Below, piece after piece: positions 1 to 16,155 of a stretch of 64,000 bases of DNA. The position numbers were made by a program, and so were the translations under genes. The number at the start of each line of letters is the position of its first letter. The stretch's first letter is position 1. Origin of the DNA: Helicobacter ganmani (GTDB taxonomy: Bacteria; Campylobacterota; Campylobacteria; Campylobacterales; Helicobacteraceae); NCBI RefSeq assembly GCF_003364315.1, contig NZ_NXLS01000008.1, positions 23,673-87,672 of the forward strand, given 5' to 3'. The notes under the pieces were generated by a model. The model had not been told where the DNA came from. It was given only the letters and a program-made list of their open reading frames with translations, and made no database searches.

Positions 1-7618
<7,618 letters not shown>

Positions 7619-7622
7619 AAAA

Positions 7623-7997
7623 TTATTTAATTTCGACTTTAGCACCTGCTTCTTCAAATTTAGCTTTGATTGCGTCAGCATCTTCTTTCTTAACGCCTTC
7701 TTTAACGGTAAATGGAGTTTTTTCCACTGCGTCTTTTGCTTCTTTAAGTCCAAGACCTGTTACTTCACGGACAACTTTGATAACATTGATTTTTTTATCA
7801 CCGCTGTCAGTTAAGATGATATCAAATTCAGTTTTTTCTTCAGCAGCAGCTGCTCCACCACCTGCAACTGCACCAGCTACAACGGTTGGTGCGGCAGATA
7901 CACCAAATTTTTCTTCAAATGCTTTCACAAGTTCTGAAAGCTCCATAACAGAAAGATTTCCGATATAATCTAATACATCTTCTTTTGAAATTGCCAT
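7623..7997 (-). CDS. rplL: 50S ribosomal protein L7/L12
   Basis: Stalk protein of the large ribosomal subunit, present as dimers bound to L10, which recruits the GTPase translation factors. The 124-residue product has the usual three parts: an N-terminal dimerisation helix ([20 protein letters not shown]), an Ala/Gly-rich hinge around residues 37-53, and the conserved C-terminal domain ([19 protein letters not shown], then KEAKDAVE). Length is normal. It lies 20 bases downstream of rplJ and upstream of the hairpin that separates it from rpoBC, the standard rplJL-rpoB arrangement. Start ATG at 7997 with an AGGAGAA Shine-Dalgarno. Confidence 0.98.
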   Translation of the reverse strand: MAISKEDVLDYIGNLSVMELSELVKAFEEKFGVSAAPTVVAGAVAGGGAAAAEEKTEFDIILTDSGDKKINVIKVVREVTGLGLKEAKDAVEKTPFTVKEGVKKEDADAIKAKFEEAGAKVEIK

Positions 7998-8017
7998 AAT
8001 TTTCTCCTAAAATTTTA

Positions 8018-8497
8018 TTATGCTTCTTTTTGTTTGCGTAAATTATCCAACCCTGTAACAAAGTAACGAGCAGGAGCAGTCCAAACGGACAACAACATAC
8101 CAATAAGTTCTTCTTTAGATGGTAGTTTTGAAACGGCTTCAATGTGTTTTGCATCTACGATTTCACCTTCAAAGTAACCTGATTTTACTACAAGCTTACC
8201 ACCCACAGAATCTGAGAATTTGCAAATTGTTTTGGCTAAAGAAATTTGATCTTCTCCCCAAACAAAAATATTATTCTCTTTTAGCTCTAATCCTTCTACT
8301 CCGAAATTTTTAAGCGCAATCAATGCAAGCGTATTTTTGATAACATGAACTTTTACATTTTGTTCTCTTGCATTTGCTCTTAAAACTTCTAATTGCTTAA
8401 CAGTCAATCCTTTATAATCACAAACTGCAATCGCATTAGATGCTTTAAATTCAGCTGTAAGATTCTCAATTAGAGCAGTTTTTTCTGCTTTTGTCAT
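8018..8497 (-). CDS. rplJ: 50S ribosomal protein L10
   Basis: Base of the ribosomal stalk; it binds 23S rRNA and anchors L7/L12 dimers, and in many bacteria the L10-L12 complex represses its own mRNA. The 159-residue product begins [20 protein letters not shown] and has the L10 core [20 protein letters not shown], with the C-terminal helix that carries L7/L12. Start ATG at 8497 is preceded by a strong GGAGG. The 93-base gap to rplA is longer than the other gaps in this operon. It contains a 5-bp hairpin (8507-8520) that touches the 5' base of the Shine-Dalgarno, a possible site for autogenous control. Confidence 0.97.
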   Translation of the reverse strand: MTKAEKTALIENLTAEFKASNAIAVCDYKGLTVKQLEVLRANAREQNVKVHVIKNTLALIALKNFGVEGLELKENNIFVWGEDQISLAKTICKFSDSVGGKLVVKSGYFEGEIVDAKHIEAVSKLPSKEELIGMLLSVWTAPARYFVTGLDNLRKQKEA

Positions 8498-8590
8498 TTT
8501 AACCTCCTTTCAGACGAAAGACTTATATAGGGTTAGATTTTAAGCGTTTGCCCCCATAGTCATTAGTCTAAGATAAAAAACAAGAATAAA
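8498..8590 (-). promoter_or_regulatory. rplJ leader (putative L10 autoregulatory leader)
   Basis: Untranslated 93 bases between the rplA stop and the rplJ start. The reverse strand carries a small CTTTC-GTCT-GAAAG hairpin abutting the GGAGG ribosome-binding site. L10 leaders are known autoregulatory targets in other bacteria. The full fold cannot be computed here, so the regulatory role is inferred from position. Confidence 0.4.
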
Positions 8591-9295
8591 TTATTTTAAA
8601 TCCATTAATGCTTGGGCATCTAATGTTAAAGATGGACTCATTGTTAAAGACAATGTTGCATTTTTTATATATTTGCCTTTTGCACTTGCAGGTTTTTGTT
8701 TGTTGATGTTTTTTACCAATGCAACAATATTTTCTTCAAGTTTTTTTGCATCAAAACTTGCTTTACCAACAGGAGCATGCACAATACCCTTTTTATCCAC
8801 ACGATAATTCACTTGCCCACTTTTTGCATTGCTAACTGCTTTGGAAATTTCCATAGTAACAGTGCCTGTTTTGGGGTTTGGCATCAAACCTTTTGGTCCT
8901 AGGATTCTACCTACTTTACCCACAAGTGCCATCATATCTGGTGTCGCAATGACCATATCAAAATTCAAATCCCCATTTTTGATTTGATCTGCCAAATCCT
9001 CATCTCCTACTACATCCGCACCTGCCGCCTTTGCCTCATCTGCTTTAGCACCTTTTGCAAAAACTGCTACACGCACACTTTTACCTGTGCCATTAGGCAA
9101 AACAACCGCACCACGAATCATTTGATCTGCGTGTCTTGGATCAACACCTAAACTCAACGCAACCTCAACTGTTTCATCAAATTTAGCCGATGCTAAAGAT
9201 TTAACTGTTGCAGAAGCGGTTGTAATATCGTATATTTTTTTGCAATCTACTTTATTAATGAGATTTTGCATTCTTTTTGTTAATTTTTTTGCCAT
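8591..9295 (-). CDS. rplA: 50S ribosomal protein L1
   Basis: Large-subunit protein at the L1 stalk, which moves with E-site tRNA during translocation; it can also repress the rplK-rplA mRNA. The 234-residue product has the family hallmarks: [20 protein letters not shown] near residue 40, [12 protein letters not shown], and the signature [19 protein letters not shown] around residues 130-148. Length is typical. It lies 23 bases downstream of rplK, in the usual rplK-rplA pairing. Confidence 0.98.
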   Translation of the reverse strand: MAKKLTKRMQNLINKVDCKKIYDITTASATVKSLASAKFDETVEVALSLGVDPRHADQMIRGAVVLPNGTGKSVRVAVFAKGAKADEAKAAGADVVGDEDLADQIKNGDLNFDMVIATPDMMALVGKVGRILGPKGLMPNPKTGTVTMEISKAVSNAKSGQVNYRVDKKGIVHAPVGKASFDAKKLEENIVALVKNINKQKPASAKGKYIKNATLSLTMSPSLTLDAQALMDLK

Positions 9296-9318
9296 ATTTT
9301 ATACTCCAACGCGTCTAT

Positions 9319-9744
9319 TTAATCTACAACTTCAATGCCCATACTGCGAGCACTTCCCTCAACAATTTTAATTGCCGCTTCTTCTGTGTTTGCATTTAAA
9401 TCGTCCATTTTAGTTTTAACAATATCTAAAACTTGTGCTTTTGTAAGTTTTCCTACTTTGTTTTTCAGAGGATTGTCAGAACCTTTTTGGATTCCTGCTG
9501 CTTTTTTAATTAAATCCGTAACAGGAGGTTTTTTTGTGATAAATGTAAAACTTTTATCTTGATAAACCGTGATGATTACAGGAATATTAAAATTTCCCAT
9601 ATCTTTTGTTTTTTCATTAAATGCTTTACAGAATTCCATAATATTCACACCGCGTTGACCTAGAGCTGGACCTACGGGTGGAGATGGATTTGCTTTACCA
9701 GCAGGGATTTGAAGCTTAAGTTCGCCAATGATTTTTTTTGCCAT
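9319..9744 (-). CDS. rplK: 50S ribosomal protein L11
   Basis: Binds the GTPase-associated region of 23S rRNA and is needed for stringent-response sensing and factor binding. The 141-residue sequence starts [20 protein letters not shown], carries [20 protein letters not shown] and ends in the RNA-binding domain with [12 protein letters not shown]. Length and domain order are normal. Start ATG at 9744 has AAGGATAAGTT upstream. nusG ends 23 bases upstream. Confidence 0.98.
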   Translation of the reverse strand: MAKKIIGELKLQIPAGKANPSPPVGPALGQRGVNIMEFCKAFNEKTKDMGNFNIPVIITVYQDKSFTFITKKPPVTDLIKKAAGIQKGSDNPLKNKVGKLTKAQVLDIVKTKMDDLNANTEEAAIKIVEGSARSMGIEVVD

Positions 9745-9767
9745 AACTTATCCTTGTTTTTTAGTTA

Positions 9768-10298
9768 TTAAACTATTTTTTCCACTTGTGAATAAAGTAT
9801 TTCAATAGGTGTGCTACGACCAAAGATGGAAACATTGAGTTTTAATTTTCTATGTTCCATATCATATTCTTCCACTGTGCCTGTGAAATTCGCAAAAGGA
9901 CCTTCAATAATGCGGACAACCTCTCCTGCTTCAAAAATGATTTTTGGTTTGGGAGCTGCGCGATTCTGCACTTTTTCAATAATATGATTAATGTCTGCTT
10001 CACTTAAAGGCGTGGGTTTCTTTGCCTCACCGATGAAACGACTAACTTTCGGTAAAGATTGAATGGTATGCCATAAGGCAGTATCAAGATCTACTTTAAT
10101 AAAAACATATCCCGGATAAAGACTTCGCTCACTAATTTTTTTCTTATTGTTCTTTACTTCAATAATATCTTCCGTAGGGACAACAATATCTGTAAGTCTC
10201 TCTTCTAAATGATGTTCTTTAACGAGATTCTCTATTCCGCGTTTTACAGCTTGTTCACTACCAAAATATGTTTGAATCGCATACCAATACAATGCCAT
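9768..10298 (-). CDS. nusG: Transcription termination/antitermination protein NusG
   Basis: General transcription elongation factor that bridges RNA polymerase and Rho or the ribosome. The product is 176 residues from ATG at 10298 (MALYWYAIQTYFGSEQAVKR), chosen over an in-frame TTG two codons upstream because TTAGGA lies at proper distance. The N-terminal NGN domain contains SLYPGYVFIKVDLD and SLPKVSRFIGEAKKPTPLSE. The C-terminal KOW motif is FEAGEVVRIIEGPFANFTGT. It follows secE directly, the near-universal secE-nusG-rplKA order. Confidence 0.97.
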   Translation of the reverse strand: MALYWYAIQTYFGSEQAVKRGIENLVKEHHLEERLTDIVVPTEDIIEVKNNKKKISERSLYPGYVFIKVDLDTALWHTIQSLPKVSRFIGEAKKPTPLSEADINHIIEKVQNRAAPKPKIIFEAGEVVRIIEGPFANFTGTVEEYDMEHRKLKLNVSIFGRSTPIEILYSQVEKIV

Positions 10299-10315
10299 AA
10301 ACAAATCCTAAATAA

Positions 10316-10495
10316 TTATAAAATACTTGAAACAAAACTACCAAGAATGAAATCAACTAATGCCAAAAATAGAGCAATAACCGTTACAACAACAATCACA
10401 GAAATAAAAGCATTTCTCACTTGTTCTTTTGTAGGAAAGATGACTTTGGATAGTTCTTCTTTGGATAATCTATAATAGGTAATTAGTTTTTTCAT
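10316..10495 (-). CDS. secE: Preprotein translocase subunit SecE
   Basis: Small essential membrane subunit of the SecYEG translocon. The 59-residue protein begins MKKLITYYRLSKEELSKVIF, with the conserved amphipathic helix (SKEELSKVIFPTKEQ), followed by a single transmembrane segment (about residues 31-55, VIVVVTVIALFLALVDFILG). It is the short one-helix type normal for this phylum. Identified by its position between tRNA-Trp and nusG plus this topology. TAA at 10316-10318. Confidence 0.95.
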   Translation of the reverse strand: MKKLITYYRLSKEELSKVIFPTKEQVRNAFISVIVVVTVIALFLALVDFILGSFVSSIL

Positions 10496-10525
10496 AACTT
10501 TATTTGTCTCTCTTTATTCCAAAAA

Positions 10526-10601
10526 TGGCAGGCCAGGAGGGACTCGAACCCCCAACATTCGGTTTTGGAGACCGACGCTCTACCATTGGAGCTACTGACC
10601 T
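10526..10601 (-). tRNA. tRNA-Trp (CCA)
   Basis: A complete cloverleaf on the reverse strand: 7-bp acceptor AGGTCAG/CTGGCCT, anticodon loop with CCA, T-arm GGTTCGAGTCC and an encoded 3' CCA. Located between rpmG and secE and probably processed from the same transcript, an arrangement conserved in epsilonproteobacteria. Confidence 0.97.
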
Positions 10602-10633
10602 ATGCTGTTTGAAATAGCCAAGGGAGAAACCCC

Positions 10634-10804
10634 TTAGCTTTTCAATTTCACTTCTTTGTGAATTGTATGTTTGTTTAATCTTGGGCAGAACTTTTTAAGC
10701 TCCAGTTTTTCTGTTGTGGTTTTTGCATTTTTTACAGTGCTGTAATTAATGTCCCCGCATTCAGAGCATTTGAGTCCGATTTTTACACGATTACCTTTAG
10801 CCAT
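10634..10804 (-). CDS. rpmG: 50S ribosomal protein L33
   Basis: Small large-subunit protein near the E site. The 56-residue product reads [20 protein letters not shown] and continues to [20 protein letters not shown]. It retains the zinc-binding cysteines CSEC and one of the second pair (FCPR), so the second CxxC is incomplete. It lies 8 bases downstream of tuf and 32 bases upstream of tRNA-Trp, matching the tuf-rpmG-trnW-secE-nusG order typical of the group. Confidence 0.95.
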   Translation of the reverse strand: MAKGNRVKIGLKCSECGDINYSTVKNAKTTTEKLELKKFCPRLNKHTIHKEVKLKS

Positions 10805-10812
10805 AATTTAGC

Positions 10813-12012
10813 CTATTCAATAATTTTTGTAACAACACCTGCACCCACAGTTCTACCACCTTCACGAATCGCAAAACGTGTTCCATCTTCAAGTGCAATC
10901 GGATTGATTAACTCAACAGTGATTTTAATGTTATCACCCGGCATTACCATTTCTACACCCTCTGGTAATGCAATAGAACCTGTAATATCTGTTGTTCTCA
11001 CATAAAATTGTGGTCTATAACCATTAAAGAATGGTGTATGCCTTCCGCCCTCATCTTTAGAGAGAACATAGATTTCACCCTCAAATTTTTTATGTGGAGT
11101 AATAGAAGATGGCTTACATAGAACCATACCTCTTTCAACTTCTTCTTTTTTAGTCCCTCTTAACAAGACTCCAACATTATCTCCAGCTTCACCTTGGTCA
11201 AGCTCTTTTCTAAACATTTCAACACCGGTTACGGTTGTTTTTTGTGTTGGACGAATCCCTACGATTTCAATTTCATCACCAACTTTTACAATACCTCTTT
11301 CGATTCTTCCTGTAACAACAGTTCCACGACCTGCAATAGAGAATACATCTTCAATTGGCATCAAGAAAGTTTTATCTGTTTCACGGACAGGAGTTGGGAT
11401 ATATTCATCTACCGCGTCCATAAGTTTCATAATTTTTTCACTCCATTCACCTAGAGTGCCTGATTTTGCTTCTTCTAGTGCTTTAAGTGCTGAACCTGCT
11501 ACGATAGGTGTATCATCGCCGGGAAACTCATAACTTGAAAGAAGTTCTCTGATTTCCATTTCTACTAGCTCCAACAACTCTTCATCATCTACCATATCTT
11601 GTTTATTCATAAAAACAACAATATAAGGAACACCAACTTGACGAGACAATAAGATATGCTCTCTTGTTTGTGGCATAGGACCATCTGCAGCAGAAACTAC
11701 TAGAATTGCGCCGTCCATCTGCGCTGCACCTGTAATCATGTTTTTAACATAGTCCGCGTGTCCGGGACAATCTACGTGTGCATAGTGTCTTTTTTCTGTT
11801 TCATACTCAATATGTGAAGTTGCAATGGTAATACCGCGCTCTTTTTCCTCTGGAGCGTTATCAATATTATCATAATCTTTCATTTCTGCTAGACCTTTTG
11901 TGGATAGAACAGCAGAAATCGCAGCACTTAAAGTTGTTTTGCCGTGGTCAACATGCCCAATTGTTCCAATATTTACATGAGGTTTAGACTTAACGTATTT
12001 TTCCTTAGCCAT
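10813..12012 (-). CDS. tuf: Translation elongation factor Tu
   Basis: GTPase that delivers aminoacyl-tRNA to the ribosome. The 399-residue product has all GTP-binding motifs: G1 GHVDHGKTT (residues 18-26), switch I RGITI, G3 DCPGHAD and G4 NKQD (the more common form is NKCD), followed by the two beta-barrel domains ending [19 protein letters not shown]. Length is typical. Start ATG at 12012 follows an AGGAGAAG Shine-Dalgarno. A TAGAAT -10 element lies 34 bases upstream of the start, so tuf probably has its own promoter besides read-through from the tRNA genes. Confidence 0.99.
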   Translation of the reverse strand: MAKEKYVKSKPHVNIGTIGHVDHGKTTLSAAISAVLSTKGLAEMKDYDNIDNAPEEKERGITIATSHIEYETEKRHYAHVDCPGHADYVKNMITGAAQMDGAILVVSAADGPMPQTREHILLSRQVGVPYIVVFMNKQDMVDDEELLELVEMEIRELLSSYEFPGDDTPIVAGSALKALEEAKSGTLGEWSEKIMKLMDAVDEYIPTPVRETDKTFLMPIEDVFSIAGRGTVVTGRIERGIVKVGDEIEIVGIRPTQKTTVTGVEMFRKELDQGEAGDNVGVLLRGTKKEEVERGMVLCKPSSITPHKKFEGEIYVLSKDEGGRHTPFFNGYRPQFYVRTTDITGSIALPEGVEMVMPGDNIKITVELINPIALEDGTRFAIREGGRTVGAGVVTKIIE

Positions 12013-12045
12013 AAGCTTCTCCTAAATTTAAGTTAAATAGCGGTA

Positions 12046-12051
12046 ATTCTA
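12046..12051 (-). promoter_or_regulatory. -10 element of tuf promoter
   Basis: TAGAAT on the reverse strand, 34 bases before the tuf ATG, preceded by an AT-rich stretch and no clear -35, as is usual for housekeeping promoters of this phylum. Confidence 0.5.
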
Positions 12052-12123
12052 CACTATTTTTACCAATTTTAAAATTAAGAATCGTAACATTTTCTACAAT
12101 TCTATCACTAATGTTTGAAAAAC

Positions 12124-12198
12124 TGGAGCCCATAAGCGGGATTGAACCGCCGACCTCTTCCTTACCAAGGAAGTGCTCTGCCACTGAGCTATATGGGC
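12124..12198 (-). tRNA. tRNA-Thr (GGT)
   Basis: Reverse-strand cloverleaf with acceptor GCCCATA/TATGGGC, anticodon loop TTGGTAA (anticodon GGT), T-arm GGTTCAATCC and encoded CCA. Last of four tRNAs before tuf. Confidence 0.97.
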
Positions 12199-12257
12199 AT
12201 AATAATTAAAAAGTGTCTTGCTGATTAAAAAAGATTTCGCAGAATCAGCTCCCAGTA

Positions 12258-12334
12258 TGGAGCGGGAAACGGGGCTCGAACCCGCGACCCTCAGCTTGGA
12301 AGGCTGATGCTCTAGCCAACTGAGCTACTCCCGC
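12258..12334 (-). tRNA. tRNA-Gly (TCC)
   Basis: Reverse-strand cloverleaf with acceptor starting GCGGGAG, anticodon TCC, T-arm GGTTCGAGCC and encoded CCA. Confidence 0.97.
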
Positions 12335-12341
12335 ACGGCTA

Positions 12342-12426
<85 letters not shown>

Positions 12427-12481
12427 CCAATTTTAAATATTCATAAAAACTGGTCAAACACTGAAAAATTATATAAATTTA

Positions 12482-12557
12482 TGGAGCTGGCAAAGGGACT
12501 CGAACCCCCGGCCTGCTGCTTACAAGGCAGCTGCTCTACCAACTGAGCTACGCCAGC
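12482..12557 (-). tRNA. tRNA-Thr (TGT)
   Basis: Reverse-strand cloverleaf, acceptor GCTGGCG, stem GCTGC/GCAGC around anticodon TGT, T-arm GGTTCGAGTCC and encoded CCA. First gene after the strong promoter at 12590-12618. Confidence 0.97.
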
Positions 12558-12589
12558 ACTCTACATTTTAAAAATAAAAATGAGATGAG

Positions 12590-12618
12590 ATTCTACTACT
12601 TTTTATTTTAATTGTCAA
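12590..12618 (-). promoter_or_regulatory. Strong sigma-70 type promoter for the tRNA-tuf block
   Basis: On the reverse strand a perfect TTGACA (12613-12618) is followed after exactly 17 bases by TAGAAT (12590-12595), 33 bases before tRNA-Thr(TGT). A canonical -35 is rare in this phylum, which fits a strong stable-RNA promoter. Confidence 0.8.
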
Positions 12619-12639
12619 TACTTTTGTTTTAAATTTATG

Positions 12640-12645
12640 TATAAT
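12640..12645 (+). promoter_or_regulatory. -10 element of the TonB-dependent receptor promoter
   Basis: TATAAT 65 bases upstream of the receptor ATG. It lies only 21 bases from the -35 box of the divergent tRNA promoter, so the two promoters are back to back. Confidence 0.55.
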
Positions 12646-12652
12646 TGCGCCG

Positions 12653-12681
12653 CTTCAACTTAAGCAAAAATGAAGTTGAAG
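12653..12681 (+). promoter_or_regulatory. Palindrome in the TonB-dependent receptor leader
   Basis: Perfect 9-bp inverted repeat CTTCAACTT-N11-AAGTTGAAG beginning about 7 bases after the -10 box, that is, at or next to the expected transcription start. It could be a repressor operator or an mRNA leader hairpin. It ends before the AAAGGA ribosome-binding site. Confidence 0.55.
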
Positions 12682-12710
12682 TTAAGTCTTTTAAAGGAAT
12701 TTCTACATTT

Positions 12711-14666
12711 ATGAAACTAAAACACAAAAATCTTCACCCAAGAGGGTTTAGAAAGAAGTATTTTTCACTTGCGGCGATTTTAGCACTCAATAGCGCACTA
12801 CTAGCACAGAGTCAAAATATCGCCCTAGCTGAAAAATCTCAAGAGGCAGAATCTCAAAGCCTTAAGCTTTCTATCACCCACACAGAAGAGTTTGTGGAGA
12901 ATGAGGATTTTAAAGAAGAATTCAGCGCAGAGGAGATTCAACAATCCAATGCTCAAAATATCTACAACTTTTTAAATCAACATTCTCTACTTAAAATTAC
13001 AGCAAATTATGGTAATCCCTATACTGCAAACATTGATTTGCGCGGCTTTGGACAGAATGCGCATAAGAATCTTGCTATTATCGTAGATGGAATGCGTTTA
13101 AATAATATTGATTCCACTCCTGTGTCCTTGAGTGCTATCCCGCTAGATTCTATCCAAAAAATAGAAATTATTAGAGGCAAAGGCACGACAAAATACGGAA
13201 ATGGCGCGGTAAGCGGAATCCTAAAAATCACTACCACCCGCAAGGCAGGCGGTGCATTGAATATGGGTTATGCGAGTTATGAGACATTGGGTTCTCAAAT
13301 TTTTTCACGTTATGTGGGAGATACTTTGAATATTGGAGTGTATGGGCAATACCAACACAACGAGGGTGCAAGAAAAATTACACAAGGGAGCGAAGAAAAA
13401 GACGGAAGCTATAATAAAAATGGTGGAATCACAGCCTTTTACTACCCTAATGATTCTACACTTTTAAAATCAAACCTCAATTATTCCAAATATGCTATCA
13501 AATACGCAAGCCCTTTGACAAAACAACAATTTGATTCAAATCCTACACAAGCACCGCTTCCAAGTGAGTTGGGTGGAGATACTTTCACGCACCAAAAGCG
13601 TTGGGATTTGGGTTATAGTTTAGGCTTCACGCACTTTGGAGATTCTGGAATCATAACTGATATTAATTTCGGAGGAAATAGAAATGAGAGTGAATATGTG
13701 AATTATAACAATAACAACGATGGCAAAGGAATCTTTGGAGATTTTAACTTTCAATTTAAAAACTATTCTTTTATGGCAGAAATTGGCGGGGGGCTAAATA
13801 CCAACGAGCGAGTGCAAAACCGCTCCACAAAGGCGCAAGTAGATGAAATGCTACTTTATTTAAATGGTGAAAAATACTTTAGCAATTCTAGTTTTAATGG
13901 AGGAATCTCCGCACAAAGAGTGATTTCCAAACTACAAGAAAGCAATGCAGAAAATCTACTAGGAGGAGAGATTGGAATCACTCATAATCTAACGCCTTTA
14001 ACCTCGCTTTTTGCCTCTTATTCTCGCAGTTTCATAGTGCCTAATGTGGATTATATATTTGATTGGCAGGGACATATTAATCATCTCATAGACACAGCGA
14101 CTTTTGACACTTATCAAATCGGCACAAAAAGTGTATTTGGAATCCACGAGTTAAGCGGGAATCTCTTTTATATTTTAGGTAGAGATGAAGCCTACTTTGA
14201 GCCGATAACTTATAGCAATCAAACTCTTGATAAGACGCGCAGAATCGGAGGAGAAGCGAAATTTACCACGCATTTTAATGCGCAAATCTATTCTAGCCTA
14301 GCCTATGCCTATGTTGATGCGACAATGCGTGGCAATGGGGGGTATAAGGGCAATACGATTCCGGGCGTCTCCAAGCATACGCTAAGCACAAGTCTCAACT
14401 ACTTACCTATCACGCAATTAAATCTTGGAATCTCTTATAAATATGGCTCTAGGGCGTATGATTACAACGACTTTGATAATGTTTTAACCAAATCCCCTAA
14501 TTATCAAAGCCTCAATTTAACCGCAAGTTACAAACTCAAAGACTTTGAAATTTATGGCTTTGTGCAGAATCTTACCAACCATAAAAATGCGATTGTTGTG
14601 GGTGGTAAATATTACCCTTATGAGTTTGAGCGCACTTTTGGTGGCGGTATAAAATACACTTGGTAA
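12711..14666 (+). CDS. TonB-dependent outer membrane receptor
   Basis: Outer-membrane transporter energised by TonB-ExbBD, of the siderophore/haem/metal receptor type. The product is 651 residues from ATG at 12711 (AAAGGA upstream); an in-frame TTG at 12645 lies in the -10 box and is rejected. A signal peptide (YFSLAAILALNSALLAQ) is followed by a plug domain with LRGFGQNAHKNLAIIVDGMR and SIQKIEIIRGKGTTKYGNGA, then a 22-strand type barrel rich in alternating aromatics, ending in GGGIKYTW with a C-terminal aromatic residue as expected for Bam-assembled barrels. The ligand cannot be told from sequence. A divergent tRNA promoter and a palindromic leader suggest regulation by metal or iron supply. 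Confidence 0.9.
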   Translation: MKLKHKNLHPRGFRKKYFSLAAILALNSALLAQSQNIALAEKSQEAESQSLKLSITHTEEFVENEDFKEEFSAEEIQQSNAQNIYNFLNQHSLLKITANYGNPYTANIDLRGFGQNAHKNLAIIVDGMRLNNIDSTPVSLSAIPLDSIQKIEIIRGKGTTKYGNGAVSGILKITTTRKAGGALNMGYASYETLGSQIFSRYVGDTLNIGVYGQYQHNEGARKITQGSEEKDGSYNKNGGITAFYYPNDSTLLKSNLNYSKYAIKYASPLTKQQFDSNPTQAPLPSELGGDTFTHQKRWDLGYSLGFTHFGDSGIITDINFGGNRNESEYVNYNNNNDGKGIFGDFNFQFKNYSFMAEIGGGLNTNERVQNRSTKAQVDEMLLYLNGEKYFSNSSFNGGISAQRVISKLQESNAENLLGGEIGITHNLTPLTSLFASYSRSFIVPNVDYIFDWQGHINHLIDTATFDTYQIGTKSVFGIHELSGNLFYILGRDEAYFEPITYSNQTLDKTRRIGGEAKFTTHFNAQIYSSLAYAYVDATMRGNGGYKGNTIPGVSKHTLSTSLNYLPITQLNLGISYKYGSRAYDYNDFDNVLTKSPNYQSLNLTASYKLKDFEIYGFVQNLTNHKNAIVVGGKYYPYEFERTFGGGIKYTW

Positions 14667-14667
14667 G

Positions 14668-15255
14668 ATGATGATTGCTTTACGACTCTATCTTGCTTAT
14701 AAGCTTTTAAACTCCATATTCTTGGGGGTTTCTTTGGGGACTATTTTCACAATTTACGCGCCTTTAAACCCCAAAATTTATTCGCTAGGCGGAATCGCAC
14801 TTGCATTAGGGGCATTTATTTTAAGCCTTTTTTATAGCAAGTTACTCAATCTAAAGCCTTATAAAAAAATTCTTTTAGGGTTAGAGATTCTGCCTTTTTT
14901 CTATCTTTTTGCTTATTTGCTTTTTCCTAATACCTTTTTTGGCGCACTGATTGTTTATACGCTCTATCAAATAGGCTTTATTTTTGGGGATTATTTAGGA
15001 CGCACAGAGACGCTACTACTGCCACGCAAAACGATTCTTTCACATCTAGACAAGCGCAAACAAATTGGCTATCTTTTGGGGCTTGTAATTGCATTTATTT
15101 TTTACACTATTTTAGAATTTTTTGGAATCTTGCAAAAGGAATCCCAAATTTATGCGATACATTTTTTACTACTTTTGCTACAATGCGCTGTGTTTTTAAC
15201 ACTTTTTTCCGCCTTTAGGCAAACAAGGACAAACAAATGGAATCCCAAGACTTAA
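14668..15255 (+). CDS. Integral membrane protein of unknown function
   Basis: A 195-residue protein made mostly of hydrophobic helices: about six predicted transmembrane segments (residues 5-30, 40-58, 68-86, 90-108, 133-152, 160-182) with a loop containing GRTETLLLPRKTI. The fold vaguely recalls a major-facilitator half but no family motif is secure. It starts 2 bases after the receptor stop and its end overlaps the next gene by 19 bases, so the three genes probably form one operon. That could make it an accessory of the receptor system, but this is inference from position only. Confidence 0.7.
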   Translation: MMIALRLYLAYKLLNSIFLGVSLGTIFTIYAPLNPKIYSLGGIALALGAFILSLFYSKLLNLKPYKKILLGLEILPFFYLFAYLLFPNTFFGALIVYTLYQIGFIFGDYLGRTETLLLPRKTILSHLDKRKQIGYLLGLVIAFIFYTILEFFGILQKESQIYAIHFLLLLLQCAVFLTLFSAFRQTRTNKWNPKT

Positions 15256-15863
15256 AAGCCACTTATCGCGAGATTTTCAAAACAAATTTAATCCGAATTT
15301 GCCATTCAAACCAAGCCTATATTAAGGACTACAAATTACAAAAGAAACTCAAAGTGCAATTAGATTCCACTCTACGATTCCATAAACTCCACTCCAAACG
15401 CCCTATAAACTTGCTTTTTTATTCTCCGCTTACCCTAGAGTTTGACATAAGGAAACTTTTAAGATTCTATCGCAAAAAAAGAAATGTAAGGATTTTTTTA
15501 CCAAAAATGGGTGGAGAGAGCTTTAAGGCGGTGCGATATAGACTTCCTTTGCAAAAACAATCTTTTGGCGTGTATGAACCTAGTGATTCTGCACTTTGGG
15601 CTAAAATGGATTGCGCTATCGTTCCTGTGCTTGGCGTGGATAAAGAGTTGCGGCGCATAGGATTTGGCAAAGGAATGTATGATAGATTCTTTGGCAAGAA
15701 TCCCAAAAAAATTCCAAAGATAATTTTCGTTTCGCGCAATTTCAATTTCGTTCCACAAACCATCACAGAATCCCACGACATTAGAGGAGATTGTTATCTC
15801 ACCCCACACCAAACGATTTATAAGCGTGGCTTTGCGTCCTTTTGGATTCATCATTTTTCATAG
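15237..15863 (+). CDS. 5-formyltetrahydrofolate cyclo-ligase family protein
   Basis: ATP-dependent conversion of 5-formyl-THF to 5,10-methenyl-THF, a salvage step in one-carbon metabolism. The 208-residue product shows the family core: LPKMGGESFKAVRY, FGVYEP, PVLGVDKELRRIGFGKGMYD (the GxGKGxYD phosphate-binding motif) and a final segment with FVSRNFNFVPQ. The N-terminal part is more divergent. Start ATG at 15237 has AAGGA upstream and overlaps the preceding gene. The enzyme assignment rests on the GFGKGMYDRF motif and overall length. Confidence 0.85.
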   Translation: MESQDLKATYREIFKTNLIRICHSNQAYIKDYKLQKKLKVQLDSTLRFHKLHSKRPINLLFYSPLTLEFDIRKLLRFYRKKRNVRIFLPKMGGESFKAVRYRLPLQKQSFGVYEPSDSALWAKMDCAIVPVLGVDKELRRIGFGKGMYDRFFGKNPKKIPKIIFVSRNFNFVPQTITESHDIRGDCYLTPHQTIYKRGFASFWIHHFS

Positions 15864-16155
15864 CACAGCAACTTAAGAGAAATTTAAAGAATTTGTAATG
15901 TATATTTGTGTGAGTATTCACACCCACTAAAGCACAAATTCAAAATGTTGAATCCAGCGACTCTCAAACCACTTAAACTTTTTATTAACAAAAAAGAGTA
16001 AAATTAAACTCTAAAAATTTGGATTATCCAAAGCAAATTGACACAATATCATCAACCACTAGGGCAATAAATTATAAAATTAAATCAAGTTTCTTTAAAT
16101 CATAATAAAAATTTATTTAAATTCTTGTTTTCCTAGTGAGTTTCAAGGACATAAA
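15864..16155 (+). other. Intergenic region between the cyclo-ligase gene and rny
   Basis: 292 AT-rich bases without a credible gene. It holds a 6-bp hairpin GTGTGA-GTAT-TCACAC near 15.91 kb and a weak AGAGT/ACTCT hairpin followed by AAAAATTT near 16.0 kb. TTGACA occurs at 16038-16043 but has no well-spaced -10. The AAGGAC before rny is its Shine-Dalgarno. Confidence 0.5.

Noticed and set aside
12653..12681. NikR operator
   Set aside because: Spacer length agrees, but the half-sites do not match the known TATWATT/AATWATA type; kept only as an unnamed palindrome.
12645..12710. Upstream in-frame TTG start for the TonB-dependent receptor
   Set aside because: The TTG overlaps the -10 box and would be before the transcript start; the ATG at 12711 has a signal peptide and an AAAGGA site.
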